Of a stretch of 64,000 bases of DNA, positions 1 to 11,500 are shown in pieces. Source of the DNA: Adineta ricciae (lineage: Eukaryota > Rotifera > Eurotatoria > Adinetida > Adinetidae); assembly GCA_905250025.1 (NCBI GenBank), contig CAJNOJ010000213.1:1-64000 (forward strand). The letters run 5' to 3'. The notes under the pieces are model-generated. The model was not told the origin of the DNA. It searched no databases and saw only the letters and a list, made by a program, of their open reading frames with translations. The number at the start of each line of letters is the position of its first letter. Positions within the stretch are counted from its first letter, which is position 1. The translations under genes and the position numbers were made by a program.

Positions 1-443
1 AGTGAGAAGGTAATGCATATGTGTTTGCGCGTGTTTGTAATCGATGTGCGTGTATATGTGCTTGTTTTTCCTTGCCTGATGACATAGAATAAGACAAAAA
101 AAGTCATCGTTTCTCCTCCTAATACTACTTCCCATATGCAATAATGGTTAGCTTTTTTTGAAAGCTTACAGGAAATAATGAGAGATGCTTCTCATATTGC
201 TGAACATGAACCCAGAGAATGAAGAAGAAGAAGAAAAGAATGCTGAAATCTGGCTGTCATATAAATTTTCAATAGATGCGAAAGACAAATCTTCTCTTGA
301 AATATCGAAGTGGAAATCTTTTAAGTAGATATAAATAAAAGTTCTTTGTTCTTCGAATGTTTTTCCTCGAGATTCAATTAACATTTTCTTTTCATCGACA
401 TTTTATTGAATCAGCCAGGCCTAACTATATTTCTTATTTACAG
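1..443. other. Sequence upstream of the first recognised PDE exon
   Basis: No exon is supported here. The stretch ends in a pyrimidine-rich CAG at 441-443, the acceptor of the first phosphodiesterase exon I recognise. It is therefore at least partly intron, and the true start codon of that gene lies here or to the left of the window. Short open frames in it have no recognisable content. Confidence 0.5.
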
Positions 444-3400
444 CCAATGATGAACGTCCCTCATCATCTGTGACTGCCGATTCGGTCAGAGTGTATCTCA
501 ATGAACATCCTGATTTTCTCAACTCTTACGTTCAACAGAACATACATCCGAATACCATCGAACAATGGATTTCAAGAAAGCCGACGAAAGTTTCGTCCAC
601 GCGTCCATCGGTGGCAACAACAGCTCCATTGATTACATCGCAGTCGAACAGCGTTTCGACCTCGCCAATAACACATACGAGTAAGAAAAAAAGTCATTCA
701 TTAGAAACTCATATTTAATTATTTATATGAGTTCCGAGATGATTTATGATCGCATTTGATGCATTTTTATGACTTGAAACATTCTTTAGATGATAAAAGA
801 AAAATTTCATCGGATTCATCCAAACAAATATCATTAACAACCGCCAAGTCAATGAATACGGTAAAAAAACCCTCAAGTCTCTTTTTATCCAAAGATTATT
901 ATGTATATATGTAAATATAGTTAGTTGAACTGAGCGATAAACGTCGTTTATTACATGAACTTACTGACGAAGTCAATCAGAATGTTAGCAAAGCTCAAAT
1001 TCTTTATGAACTCAATAAATCGATAGCAACAAGTACGAAAGTGAACATTTCGAGAATATTGCTTGAGCTTATCTTTTCAGCTGTGTCAGCAGATGGATTC
1101 AATTTATACTTAGTTGACGAAACCGATACCAATCTGCGGCTCTTCTCCGCAGAGAACGATGAGTAAGAAGAGGAAAAACACTCATTGAAGATAGACTTGT
1201 ACAGACCCGTTTTTAGTGAACTAGCAGCATGTTTTATTCCTATACGAATTGCACCCGGTCATTGCCTTGCTGGTTATGTGGCTTGGTCTAAAGAAACGAT
1301 ACGAATTAGTGATATAGCACATGTAAGCGAACTGGTTTCTTTCGTCAAACGTAACCGTGTTTTTCACAGCTTGATATGGACAAATATCCGGATGGTCTCT
1401 ATGTCAAAGATGATAAAGTAACTGCCGTGATGGCGCATCCTATCATTAGTGCAACTGGTAATCTTCTCGGTAGCTATCTCCTTCTCATTTAAGCATGATT
1501 AGTAATTTGATTATGAATTAGGTGTAGTGGAATTTTATCGTGTTGACAATCTTTTACCATTTTCTGTGGAAGACGAAGAAGTAAGTACTGATACGTCTAC
1601 CCTAGTCACGCAGTTTCATGTAACGGTCTGGTCTCGTTGACTTCGAACACTTAGAAACACCCCCATGTGCTGTATGTACGAGTGGACTTGTAGTTATTTA
1701 CATTGCATCAATCGTTCAATATCTTTCTTTGTTTTCTCTTTTGCTTCAGGAAACTTTAAAGTGTGTGAAAGAGCTTTTCACCCAAACATATTACGAGGTA
1801 TTAAGAAATCCGACTGTGATTTATTTTCTGTGCAAATGTGTGTATTGAAAACGATTCTTAAAATTTTCTTTGATTTTCTCTATATGTTGCTTAATGATCG
1901 GTTCTCTTCCATCTTTGCGCTGGAGATTCGAAAGCCGAAGATGATAAACATTTGATTCTCTCAGAGAACGTTTCAATAGAAGATTTCACTCGTCTTTGCT
2001 TTTCGTTTAGCTTTACCATTCCATGACACGTGAACGACGTTTAAATGATTTTCTGTTAGCCGTAACAAAATCAATTTTTCAAGAGCTTGTTAGTATGGAT
2101 GCTGTGATGCTTAAAATAATGAGTTATGCAAAGAAACTAGTGAATGCCGATCGTGCATCTTTATTTATGGTCGATTCTCGAACCAGGGAATTGTACGCTC
2201 GAATATTCGATATTGGACGCGAGGAACACGATGTTTCACATTCGTCAATCGTCGCACAGAAGGATATTCCAGGACAAAAACGTTCAGTTTCGGACGACCG
2301 TGATTGTATACGGTTTCCAATGGACAAAGGTATAGCAGGATACGTGGCAACAACAGGAAAAACACTGAATATCGTTGATGCATATAGTGATAATCGATTC
2401 AATCGGTATGATGAGATGTTTTCGTGCTAAGAACATTCTTATGAAAGATTTTTCTAGAGATATTGATCAAAAAACAGGTTACAAGACGAAAACACTTCTA
2501 TGCATGCCAATTATGATCCAAGGCAATGTCATCGGTGTGGTGCAAATGGTGAACAAAAAGAATGGACATTTTACCAAGAGTGATGAAGAATCATTCGAAA
2601 CGTTTGCCGTCTACTGCGGACTTGGTAAGAAAAGAAAAATCTAGATGATCAAGTTGACTGTTGTGATGGTGTACACTAATCGGTTTTTTATGTATATGGC
2701 AAAAAAAAGAAAGATCATTATTTGAGTTAGCTATTGGTTAATCTTAGACATGAAAGTCAATAGAAAGTCATTTCCGATTGTCTGCCTTTGCATAGTTCAA
2801 CTAATTACAAATCGATTTGAAATTTAAATATAGACACAAATAGCACACGACATTTCTCTAGTGAATCATGCTGACACTAACCGATTCTTTTATTTTAGCT
2901 TTACATCATGCTTCATTGTACGACCGTATTCGTCGATCCGAACAGAAGTGTAAAGTTGCACTGGAAGTTTTGTCTTACCATGCCTCGTGTAGTGACGAAG
3001 AGTATGAACGATTTAAGACATGTACCATTCCAAGTACTATACCCGACCTTGAATTATTTGAATTTTCGCCTTGGAGTGTTACAAATGATATGAAACCAAT
3101 TTATGTTCTTTACATGTTTCTCGATTTGGCTAGTATGGATCAAGTGAATGCAAATCGGTAATTTCTTTTTCTCTTTGCAAATGTCAAATATCAGCATTTT
3201 CTTGTGCTACAGGTTCGATCGAGAATGTTTAATGCGATTTGTTCTGACTGTACGAAAGAATTATCGTAACGTTCCTTATCATAATTGGTCACATGCATTC
3301 AGTGTCGCCCATGCAATTTACACTGTGATAAAACTAACGAAACATCATTACACACCGAATGAAGTTCGTTGATGATTGTTCGCGTAAACGTCTCGTTAAT

Positions 3401-4942
3401 CTTTCCGTTTGTTTTATTAGTGTATCGCTCTATTTGTTGCCTGTCTTTGTCATGATCTCGATCATCGAGGTAAAACGAACGCCTATATGGTGAAAAGTGC
3501 ATCGACGCTTGCTTCAATCTACTCGACGTCAACGATGGAACGACATCATTTCAATCAAACAGTCACCATTTTACAGGTAATGAAAGCAATGACCTGTTCT
3601 TTTCGCTTACTAATTGACCGTGATCTTTAGACGGAGACCTTGAACATTTTCAAACATTTTTCTTCAAAAGAATATCGACAAATGTTAGATGAAATTCGTC
3701 ATTGTATACTCTCAACTGATTTAGCGCTATTCTTCGAAAATCGCCCTAAACTCGAAAGAGTCGTCGACCAGAATCAATTTGATTGGCATAATCGCGATCA
3801 TTTGTGAGTTCATTCATCTTCAGTCTCGTCTTACTGATCTGCTTGTTTTCGTGATTTCTATGATCTATTGCACATATTCTTTCGTGATCATTGATATGAT
3901 TTCTTATTGTTTTTTTCTGGATTGCTCTATATTTTGATCTCTAGGCTGCTCGTGATGGGGCTCAGTATGACTGCCGCTGATTTATGCTCGTCATTCAAAC
4001 ATTGGGCCGTACAGCGGTCGAATGTGAGCATCATCATGGAGGAATTCTTTCAACAGGTGATTTGATTTTTGCAAGATCTCTTTCTCTCTCTCTCTCTCTG
4101 CCATTCACGCATTTTGCTCTTTCTATGTTAATTCGTTCGTGACTATCCAAATAACATTTACTAACCCTAAGCAGCTTCGTCTGACTACACTATTTATATT
4201 CCAGTCAATATCTGCAGTCAATATCGATGACAGTGGCTGATTTGTGTGCGATGTATAAGCCATGGCCCGTGCAAAAGAATATTGTGAATACAATCATGGC
4301 CGAGTTTTGGCAAGAGGTGTGCTTTTCTCGATGAGAATTAATATAGAAATTAGCGAGTGAAAGAGAGAGCGAGAGAAAGATTTGTTACCATTTTGTTTTA
4401 CCTATCAAATTGATTTCTACAGGGTGATGAAGAGAAACGTCGCGGTATTCAACCGCAATCATTGATGGATCGATCGTTGGCACATGAATTACCAAAGAAT
4501 CAGGTAAGATTTTCTACATATAAAATCATGCGTTAATGATTTATCTGCATACCCATCGGAATGTTTCCGAGATGATTTCATGCGAAGTAATAGACCAAAT
4601 ACGGTGGTTATAATCTCAGATCTTTCTCATGACACTTGCAAAAAGCTCTAACGTTCATTTCTTTTAGGTGAATTTTATCAACAGTATCTGTTTACCGTGC
4701 TATTCATTAATCGTGCGTGTGCTTCCTGAAACAATACCAATGTTGAATGGAGCGAAGTAAATCTTATCCTCTCTGTCGAACTAATCACAGCATCTGCTTT
4801 CAGAGACAATCTTCATCGATGGCAAGAACTTGCTGATGAACAGCAGCAACAGTCATCGTCAGCAACGATGAGTACGAGCACGTCAACCAATGAAATAACC
4901 GACTCATCTTCTGTGGCTACTCATCAATCCGAATCGTCGTGA
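444..4942 (+). CDS. PDE10-type cyclic nucleotide phosphodiesterase, 5' partial, about 16 exons
   Basis: Hydrolyses cAMP/cGMP in the cytosol or at membranes. Exons I can place: 444-680, 790-860, 921-1162, 1217-1322, 1370-1457, 1522-1580, 1750-1797, 2011-2405, 2458-2624, 2899-3157, 3213-3363, 3421-3576, 3631-3803, then 3945-4056 or 4205-4316, then 4423-4503, 4668-4756 and 4804-4942 (TGA). The order is an N-terminal segment ([11 protein letters not shown]), GAF-A, GAF-B, and an HD-type catalytic domain. GAF-B has an NKxnFx3DE motif ([14 protein letters not shown]), as in cyclic-nucleotide-binding GAFs. Catalytic signatures are [25 protein letters not shown], a TxxDLC aspartate and the glutamine/phenylalanine clamp (LPKNQVNFI). 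The run [17 protein letters not shown] and the C-terminal [14 protein letters not shown] favour PDE10 over PDE5 or PDE11. The 5' end is missing. The gene converges on the scaffold gene downstream. Confidence 0.93.
3945..4056 (+). other. PDE alternative exon A (112 nt)
   Basis: Encodes [16 protein letters not shown] and FFQQ, covering the metal-binding aspartate helix of the catalytic domain. It has an acceptor (ctag) at 3941-3944 and a donor (gtgatt) at 4057. It completes the codon left open by the preceding exon (CAT TT) and ends in phase 0. It is homologous to exon B, 148 nt further on, with identical length and phases. Confidence 0.85.
4205..4316 (+). other. PDE alternative exon B (112 nt)
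   Basis: Encodes [16 protein letters not shown] and EFWQE, the same structural segment as exon A and nearer the usual PDE10 sequence (KxWPV, EFW). Acceptor is ccag at 4201-4204 and donor is gtgtgc at 4317. Spliced after exon A it would be read out of frame and meet a TGA, so only one of the two can be used in a full-length protein. Confidence 0.85.
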
Positions 4943-5534
4943 TATGCACATGGAAAATATCCTATTTTTTGTGTTATCCGCTCATTGTTTGTGTTTTATT
5001 TACTTTCTCCTCTTTTTCTTCTTCTTCTTTTGCTAATGCACAATACAATGATGAACATTTCTAATTGCATCATTCTCCAGAAAGAAAAAATGAGATTTTT
5101 ATTTCATAAAGACAAATAATGACAACGACAATACATTTTCAAAAAACACACACGCACACGCTGATGACTAAATACACGTTGTATATATATATATATCGCA
5201 AGTTTAAAAAACAATCAAGCGGACAATATTTGTTCTTTGACGTACATATAGAGTTAAAAAAATCTCGGTATTTCTCTTCATTGAAAATTACTCAAACAAA
5301 TAATCATAACAAACAACAACAGAAAGAAAGAAAGAAAGAAAGAAGGAAGGAAAAAGAAAACATCATTTTTCTAGAGCAAAATATGGTTTTATGCTTATGG
5401 TGTGTTAATGTGCAAAGAAATACAGCGTGTAATTAGTCTATAGAATATATATATACGAAGATAGAGAGGGAGCAAAGAAGAATGATGCTTTGAACATCGA
5501 AAGAAAATCAAAATACAAATGAACAATGTCTAAA
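4943..5534. other. Tail-to-tail intergenic spacer with GAAA microsatellite
   Basis: Lies between the stops of the converging phosphodiesterase (plus) and scaffold (minus) genes, and should hold both 3' UTRs. It contains a (GAAA)n run at about 5321-5350, short TA and CA runs, and a TTTATT at about 5098 that reads AATAAA on the minus strand. The open frame across 5119-5436 is low-complexity and has no family signature. Confidence 0.6.
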
Positions 5535-8500
5535 TTATGAAGATGGATTTGTAGTAGACGAAGTAATCGTTTTCTTAGGATCTGAATCCTCAGATTGATC
5601 GTGATTATGTGTATCAATATTTCGCGTCGACGGTGGTGTTTGCAAGTCAACCATACCTTTTTCTCGAATCACTTTTAACGCTGCTTGTTCAGCAGCGCGT
5701 ACCACATCTTCGCTATGATCGACTAAGGAAATGATGTTGACACCATCCCATTGAACACCGCAGGAGTTGAGTAGTTCATGAACCTACGAAAACAAATTAG
5801 TTATTCGATATCGATGAAAGTAAACTTTCTTCATTCAATACGGTCTACGCCTACTGAACAGTATGATAAGCCATCATCTTCAGCGACAGCAGGTGACACT
5901 GGTAGGATATCATATTCTCGATAGGCAAGTAGTAATCTATGCAAGGGCATATCTGTTATCCTTAACCAGCTGCATCCCTGCATGCAAGGTCAATCAGAAT
6001 GAAGTTTTCTCTCCTAATGACATACGCATGCGCCTGTCTTGACTAAATGCACTATTTACTACTTACGTCACTGTCGGTTACAGGTATTTCCCGTGTACCG
6101 CCCGATGCAGTTTCTAATAACATTCGAACATCAAATGCCGCTGCTTGTTCATCGTAATGTATGGCTGGATGTTTGCCGCGATAGAATAGAATTCTCGCTC
6201 GTTCATTGGCTTCTCGCCAGCTGAGGCCACGAGCAACTCGATGTGATATTGTTGTACTATTCAATGTTTGATCACCCGTTGTTGACGTTGATAAATAACG
6301 TGTTGTTTCTTCAATGGAATATTTCGATGTTCCGTACGCACCGGGACGTGCCGGTAGTGATACGTACATTTCTTTCAGTACTAACGGTTTGCCATTTAAT
6401 CGGTCTTTCATTAAACTTTGCACTTCGGGTTTATCCATATCGTCAAATTGATTAGTGGCATGAGCTTGTTCGATAACATCGACAATCTGTTCGATCAATT
6501 GGTCTTGTTGGTTTTTGTGGAAATCCTTTTTCAGTTGTTCTTTCAGATCTTGGTAGCTCTTGAATTGACCTTGTTTTTGTTCTTCTAAGTAATGAAACGT
6601 CTTATTGAGATAATTGTCGATGTGGTTTTCGATCGCTGGCGATGGACTGTTGTTTGTAAAGAAGGTTTTGAAAGAAGTAATGATCTTTTTTCGGTTGCTC
6701 TTCAAATTTTGTCGCGCACGTTCGCTGATCAACGATGATGGCCGTCGTTTATCTTGCACTGGTGCTTGTGTTAATAACAATAGGCCATCTCTGTGTGCTT
6801 GTTTGAGAATTTCTACCGAACGGTTGCAGAGATCGTGTGCTTTGGGATATTCACGTTGCAATTGCGACGTTAGTTCATCCCACGAATTGAGAACATTTAG
6901 TGAAAGTATTTCAATATTTCTATGAAGGATTTTATTCAATTCTTTGATTTGCTTCTTCGTTAATTTCTTTTCTTTTGACTCGTTGTTAATCAAATATTGT
7001 TCTAACCATGATAATTGATTGGATTTGAACGCATTCCCTTCTTCTGTAGATAACAAACTCCATTGATTGTTGTACAACTTGGCTGTTTGTGAAATATTCG
7101 AGTCTAAGATATCGGTATTGATCTTCTCATTCATCTGCGTGATATCACAGTGATCTAATGTATCACGAATGATATCGACGATTGGATCAACCAGATAGAA
7201 GCTTTGTTTATGCTCAGTTTTCAAGTCATTACGAATTTGTTCGTAGGAATGAATTTTCGGTTGAGTTAATAATACTAAGCCTTTGCGGATGATTTTCTCT
7301 GATTCTTTCGGATGATCAGCAAATTTTCGAATTGGTGGTTGTGAAGATTGAATGTGATCACGAAGAATATTGCTTAGATCATTGCGGTGTGTATTCAATT
7401 GTGTACGACGACGTTCGTCAACCAGGCCAACTGATGTAATTGTCGACGCAGGTTTGCTTTTCGATTTCGAACGACCACATGTTAAACACGAGCGTGTCGA
7501 TTCAATCGGTTTCGGTGTTGATTCGACAGGCGTTGTCGACGTTTCCCTAGAAGAAAATTCATGTGATCAATATACTTTGAACTCGATCTGTGCGATAAAT
7601 TACTTGGTCATCTGTGTAGTCGTTAATGGCGTTGCTTCTTTACTCAAATGCAGCACTGTGTCGTGTGTCTGCTTGGCCGGAAGACGTACCATCTGTTAGA
7701 AGAAGAAGAAGAAGAAGAAGAAGGAAAAAACAATAAATATACAACAACAAGAAATCATTAATCATTTGACTTACATCACGTATCGCTAATGGAAATTCTG
7801 GTTTATCCAACTTGTCTAAACCTTGTTTTTCGATAGCATAGTATAGTGAATGAACGACTGGATCGACAAGAAATGCTTCATTTTTGTGTTCGACAGTCAG
7901 TTTTTGCTTTAATTCAGGATACGTTGCGACTTTCTTTTCTTGAATTAAATCAATAGCATGTGTTAAGATTTCATCCAGTGACTTTTCATCTTTCTTCACA
8001 TCGAAGCCATCCAACGATTTGGAAATTTCATTCGCTAAAGATGTTTTCATCTGATCACGTCGGGCAATCAGTTTGGTGTGTGTTTCATCGTTCATGGTGA
8101 TCTTGCGAGTGAAGTCATATTTGCTTGCATGAGTACTTTCGATACTTTTTGGTACAAGTGTTGGTTCGGGTGCTTGAATATCCGGAAGAGAATAGCCTTT
8201 TGCAGTGATATTATCCAAGATTTCACTTCCTAGGCCGGAACTAATCGAACGATGTTGTGGAATGTCTTCCGTGATCGTATTGGTACCGAAAGTTGACGAC
8301 GGGTGTATGTGTGACGAAACGATTGCTTCGAGGCCACTATCAGAACGTGATTGAATTAGTTCAGGAATTGGTGCGGATTCTTGCTTGGACAGGGAGAGGT
8401 AGGCATCAGATTTTGTTGGTACAGATAGATCGAGATCAGGAATATTCATAACCGGAGCTTTGAGAACGAATGAAGGAGACTTCTTCGGTTCAGTAGAAAC

Positions 8501-11500
8501 GGGCTAGAAAGAAAGGAAAATCCATTAACGATGATGAGTATTTGATAATATCCAACTGCGCGAATCTTGTTTAACGATCGTTATTTTAGCTAAGAAAAGT
8601 TATGGTTAATGTTCTGCTCTCGAGACTCTTGGTGTTATCTTTGACATTTTCCATTTCTGGAAATTATCTCTTATTTGTCAACATAGATAAGTAACAAGAA
8701 AAAAAAACAATTTCTATATCATTTCATGTCATTTTTCCCGACTAATGCTGTCGTTAAACAGATTTGTTAGTGAAATGCGAAGAGAAAAGTTATCTGTCAA
8801 GCTCTTACTTTAATCTCTTTTTTTGACGGTTTCTTCTGACCAGATGTTGGACTCGTTGATTTGATCTGAGTCGCTTCTTGTGTTGTTTTTTCTGTGGTAG
8901 ATGATGGTGGAATATCAGAATTAACTTTTGATTCCTTTGCCGTTTCTTTCTCTTTGGCTTTTTCGACGATTGTCTCTTGTTTTGTTTGGCCGGTTGGAAC
9001 GACTGCTTCGGTTTCATGAATATGAATGCCTGATAAACGAGCAGTTCCGGTAGCTGTTGGCGTGAAATCAACGGGTGGAAGGTTACTACTGGGCGCATGT
9101 AATCGCCCTTTGGTTTTCAATGTTGAGGAAATATTTGTGGAAGGAATCGGCATTTCGATCTCGGGTAAACTTGCACGTGGCGCCGTGAGTGGATGAGTTT
9201 GTTTTTCTTTGGCTGCACCTGACTTTGTACCAAAACAGGAGCAGAATGTTGAACGGGTGGGTTTGATCTTTTTCACTTCGGATTTAGTCTCAATCAATTG
9301 CTTGGAAGGATAGTGAACTGCTGGAACAATATTTGGTGGTGTACTAGGAACATCGTCGTCAAATGATGGTGGACTAGTTTTGAAATCTTCAGATAAGGAG
9401 AGCACGGGTTCGGGCGAAGGTAATTGGTAGTTGTATTCGGTCTTGATTTCCGTCTAAAATAAACCAGAGATCATCAAGTTTTGCTCTTCGTATGCACTTA
9501 CTTGAGTAATCACGATCGATTCGGCTTGTTGCAGACCTGTAACTTGATACTTTTCTTCAATGCTGATTACTTCCGTTTTGATACAAGCTTCTGGTTGTTC
9601 AGTTGGAACGATGGGAACAATCGGTTCCACTTTTGCAGCATAATCTGTTTCGATAGGGAAGTTTTTATGATCAGTTTGAATATTCAACATATCTTCAACA
9701 GGTGAAGCTAATGCTAGACCAGCTTGAATAGTTGAGTGTGGATCGGATTCGGTTTTAACTGTTTTCTCAAACTGAATTTCGGGCAATTTAACATCATCCT
9801 GTTCGTTTAATGTATACTGAACGTCAGGCAGTTGAACATTGGGAACTTTCATCAGATCAATATTGAAATCAATGGTTTGTTTTTCAACAGCTGGTAATTG
9901 TAAATTTGGTATAGATGGCAAATCAACAACTGGAATGTCAAATTCCGATGATTGTCGAATGGAACCGCTGGCCATGTTGACTTCTGGACGTTTGTAGGTA
10001 GGCAATGGAAAGTCAAGTTTGGGTAATTGCACCGATGGAACATGTAAGGGATCGCTCTCGGATTGACGCAGTTGGGTATTGGGTGATAGATCACGTTCGA
10101 TAGGTGGTAAATCAAGTGCCGGTATTTTCGTTCTTCGATCGCCAGGGCGAAAGAACGTCGAAAGAAGGCTTGATTTTTTCTTTTCGCTCGTCGTCGATTT
10201 CGAACTTTTTGTTTTGACTTCTTTTTCAGTCGCAACAGGTTTGGATTTGGTTTTGGTTTTCGACTTGGGTTTCTTTTTCGTCTCAGTTTGTTCACTGGAT
10301 TTGGATATTTCAATCGCCGGAGGAGACATTTGTTCGCTATTGACTTTCTGAAAAAGAAAAGAAAGATATGCTCGTTTCGCGCATTTTCAACACACGTGGT
10401 GGCTTCTTTTCCTTCTAATGAACTCGATTCTTTTGCATGTTCTTATCACTAACATCTCGCGATGATTTGTTTACATTTCGCTTCTTCTTATTCTTTTATC
10501 CATACAAGCAGCATAGTTAATAATACTTGTCATGTTTCTCTCTCTCTCTCTCTCACATGTAACATGACTTTCTTTTCATCTGTCACTCATTCGAATCAAG
10601 CGTTAAACATGATTAATGATTCGATCATTGCGCTGAACAAACAGAAATCAATTATCACTCACTTGTTCTTCTGTTTTGATTTCAACAGATGGTGTTGTTT
10701 GTTGAAGTTCAACTGTACGAGGAATATCATAAGTATTGCCGTCAATTGTACCACTCACTGGCGCTGCGGTCTGTTTAGGGAGACTCTGTGAAAATGAAAT
10801 ACATATTTCAATTGATTAAGTGTCTTTTCTGCTTGACAACGTATCGTACCTCGAAGCTCTTGTTGAAAGTTCGCTCTTTGAACGTATCAATATTCACTTG
10901 CGAATAGATTGATGCGTTTTTAACGACGGAATCAGTAGATTTTGTTGAGGGTGTCAATGGCACTGGCTCACTGGTTGGTTGCTGGTAATGTGGTTCTTCG
11001 GATGCGGGGGCTGAACTCAAACGTTCTTTGGATTTGGGGAGACTCTGAAAAGACGTGAAAGTAAGAACGAGATGTATTGTTGGTCATATTCTAATGGCGG
11101 TTTTCTTACTTCGAAACTCTTGTCAAAAGTTCGCTCTTTAAATGTGTCGATATTCACTTGCGAGTAAAGCGATATGTCGTTTGTAGATCGAACTTTCAGT
11201 GATGAAGGTAGGGATTCGTTTGTTGGAAGTTGATAATGATGTTCCTCAGATGGAGCTGCGCCATTCAAACGTTCTTGAGATTTGGGGAGACTCTACAAAG
11301 AAAGCGATAAACAGAAACTGGTTCTGCGGTGATTATCATTCTAATTACTTCGTAGCTTTTATCGAATTTTCGTTCTTTGAATGTATCGATGTTGACTCGG
11401 GAATATAGGGAACTGCCATCTGTATTTTGAACAGTCGGTAATTGATAGTGAGGTTCTTCGTGTGGAGGTGGAGCTGAAGTTGCGTCCAATCGTTCTTCTG

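Noticed and set aside
5119..5436. 105-codon frame between the PDE and scaffold genes
   Set aside because: Made of TA, CA and GAAA microsatellites; expected 3' UTR sequence.
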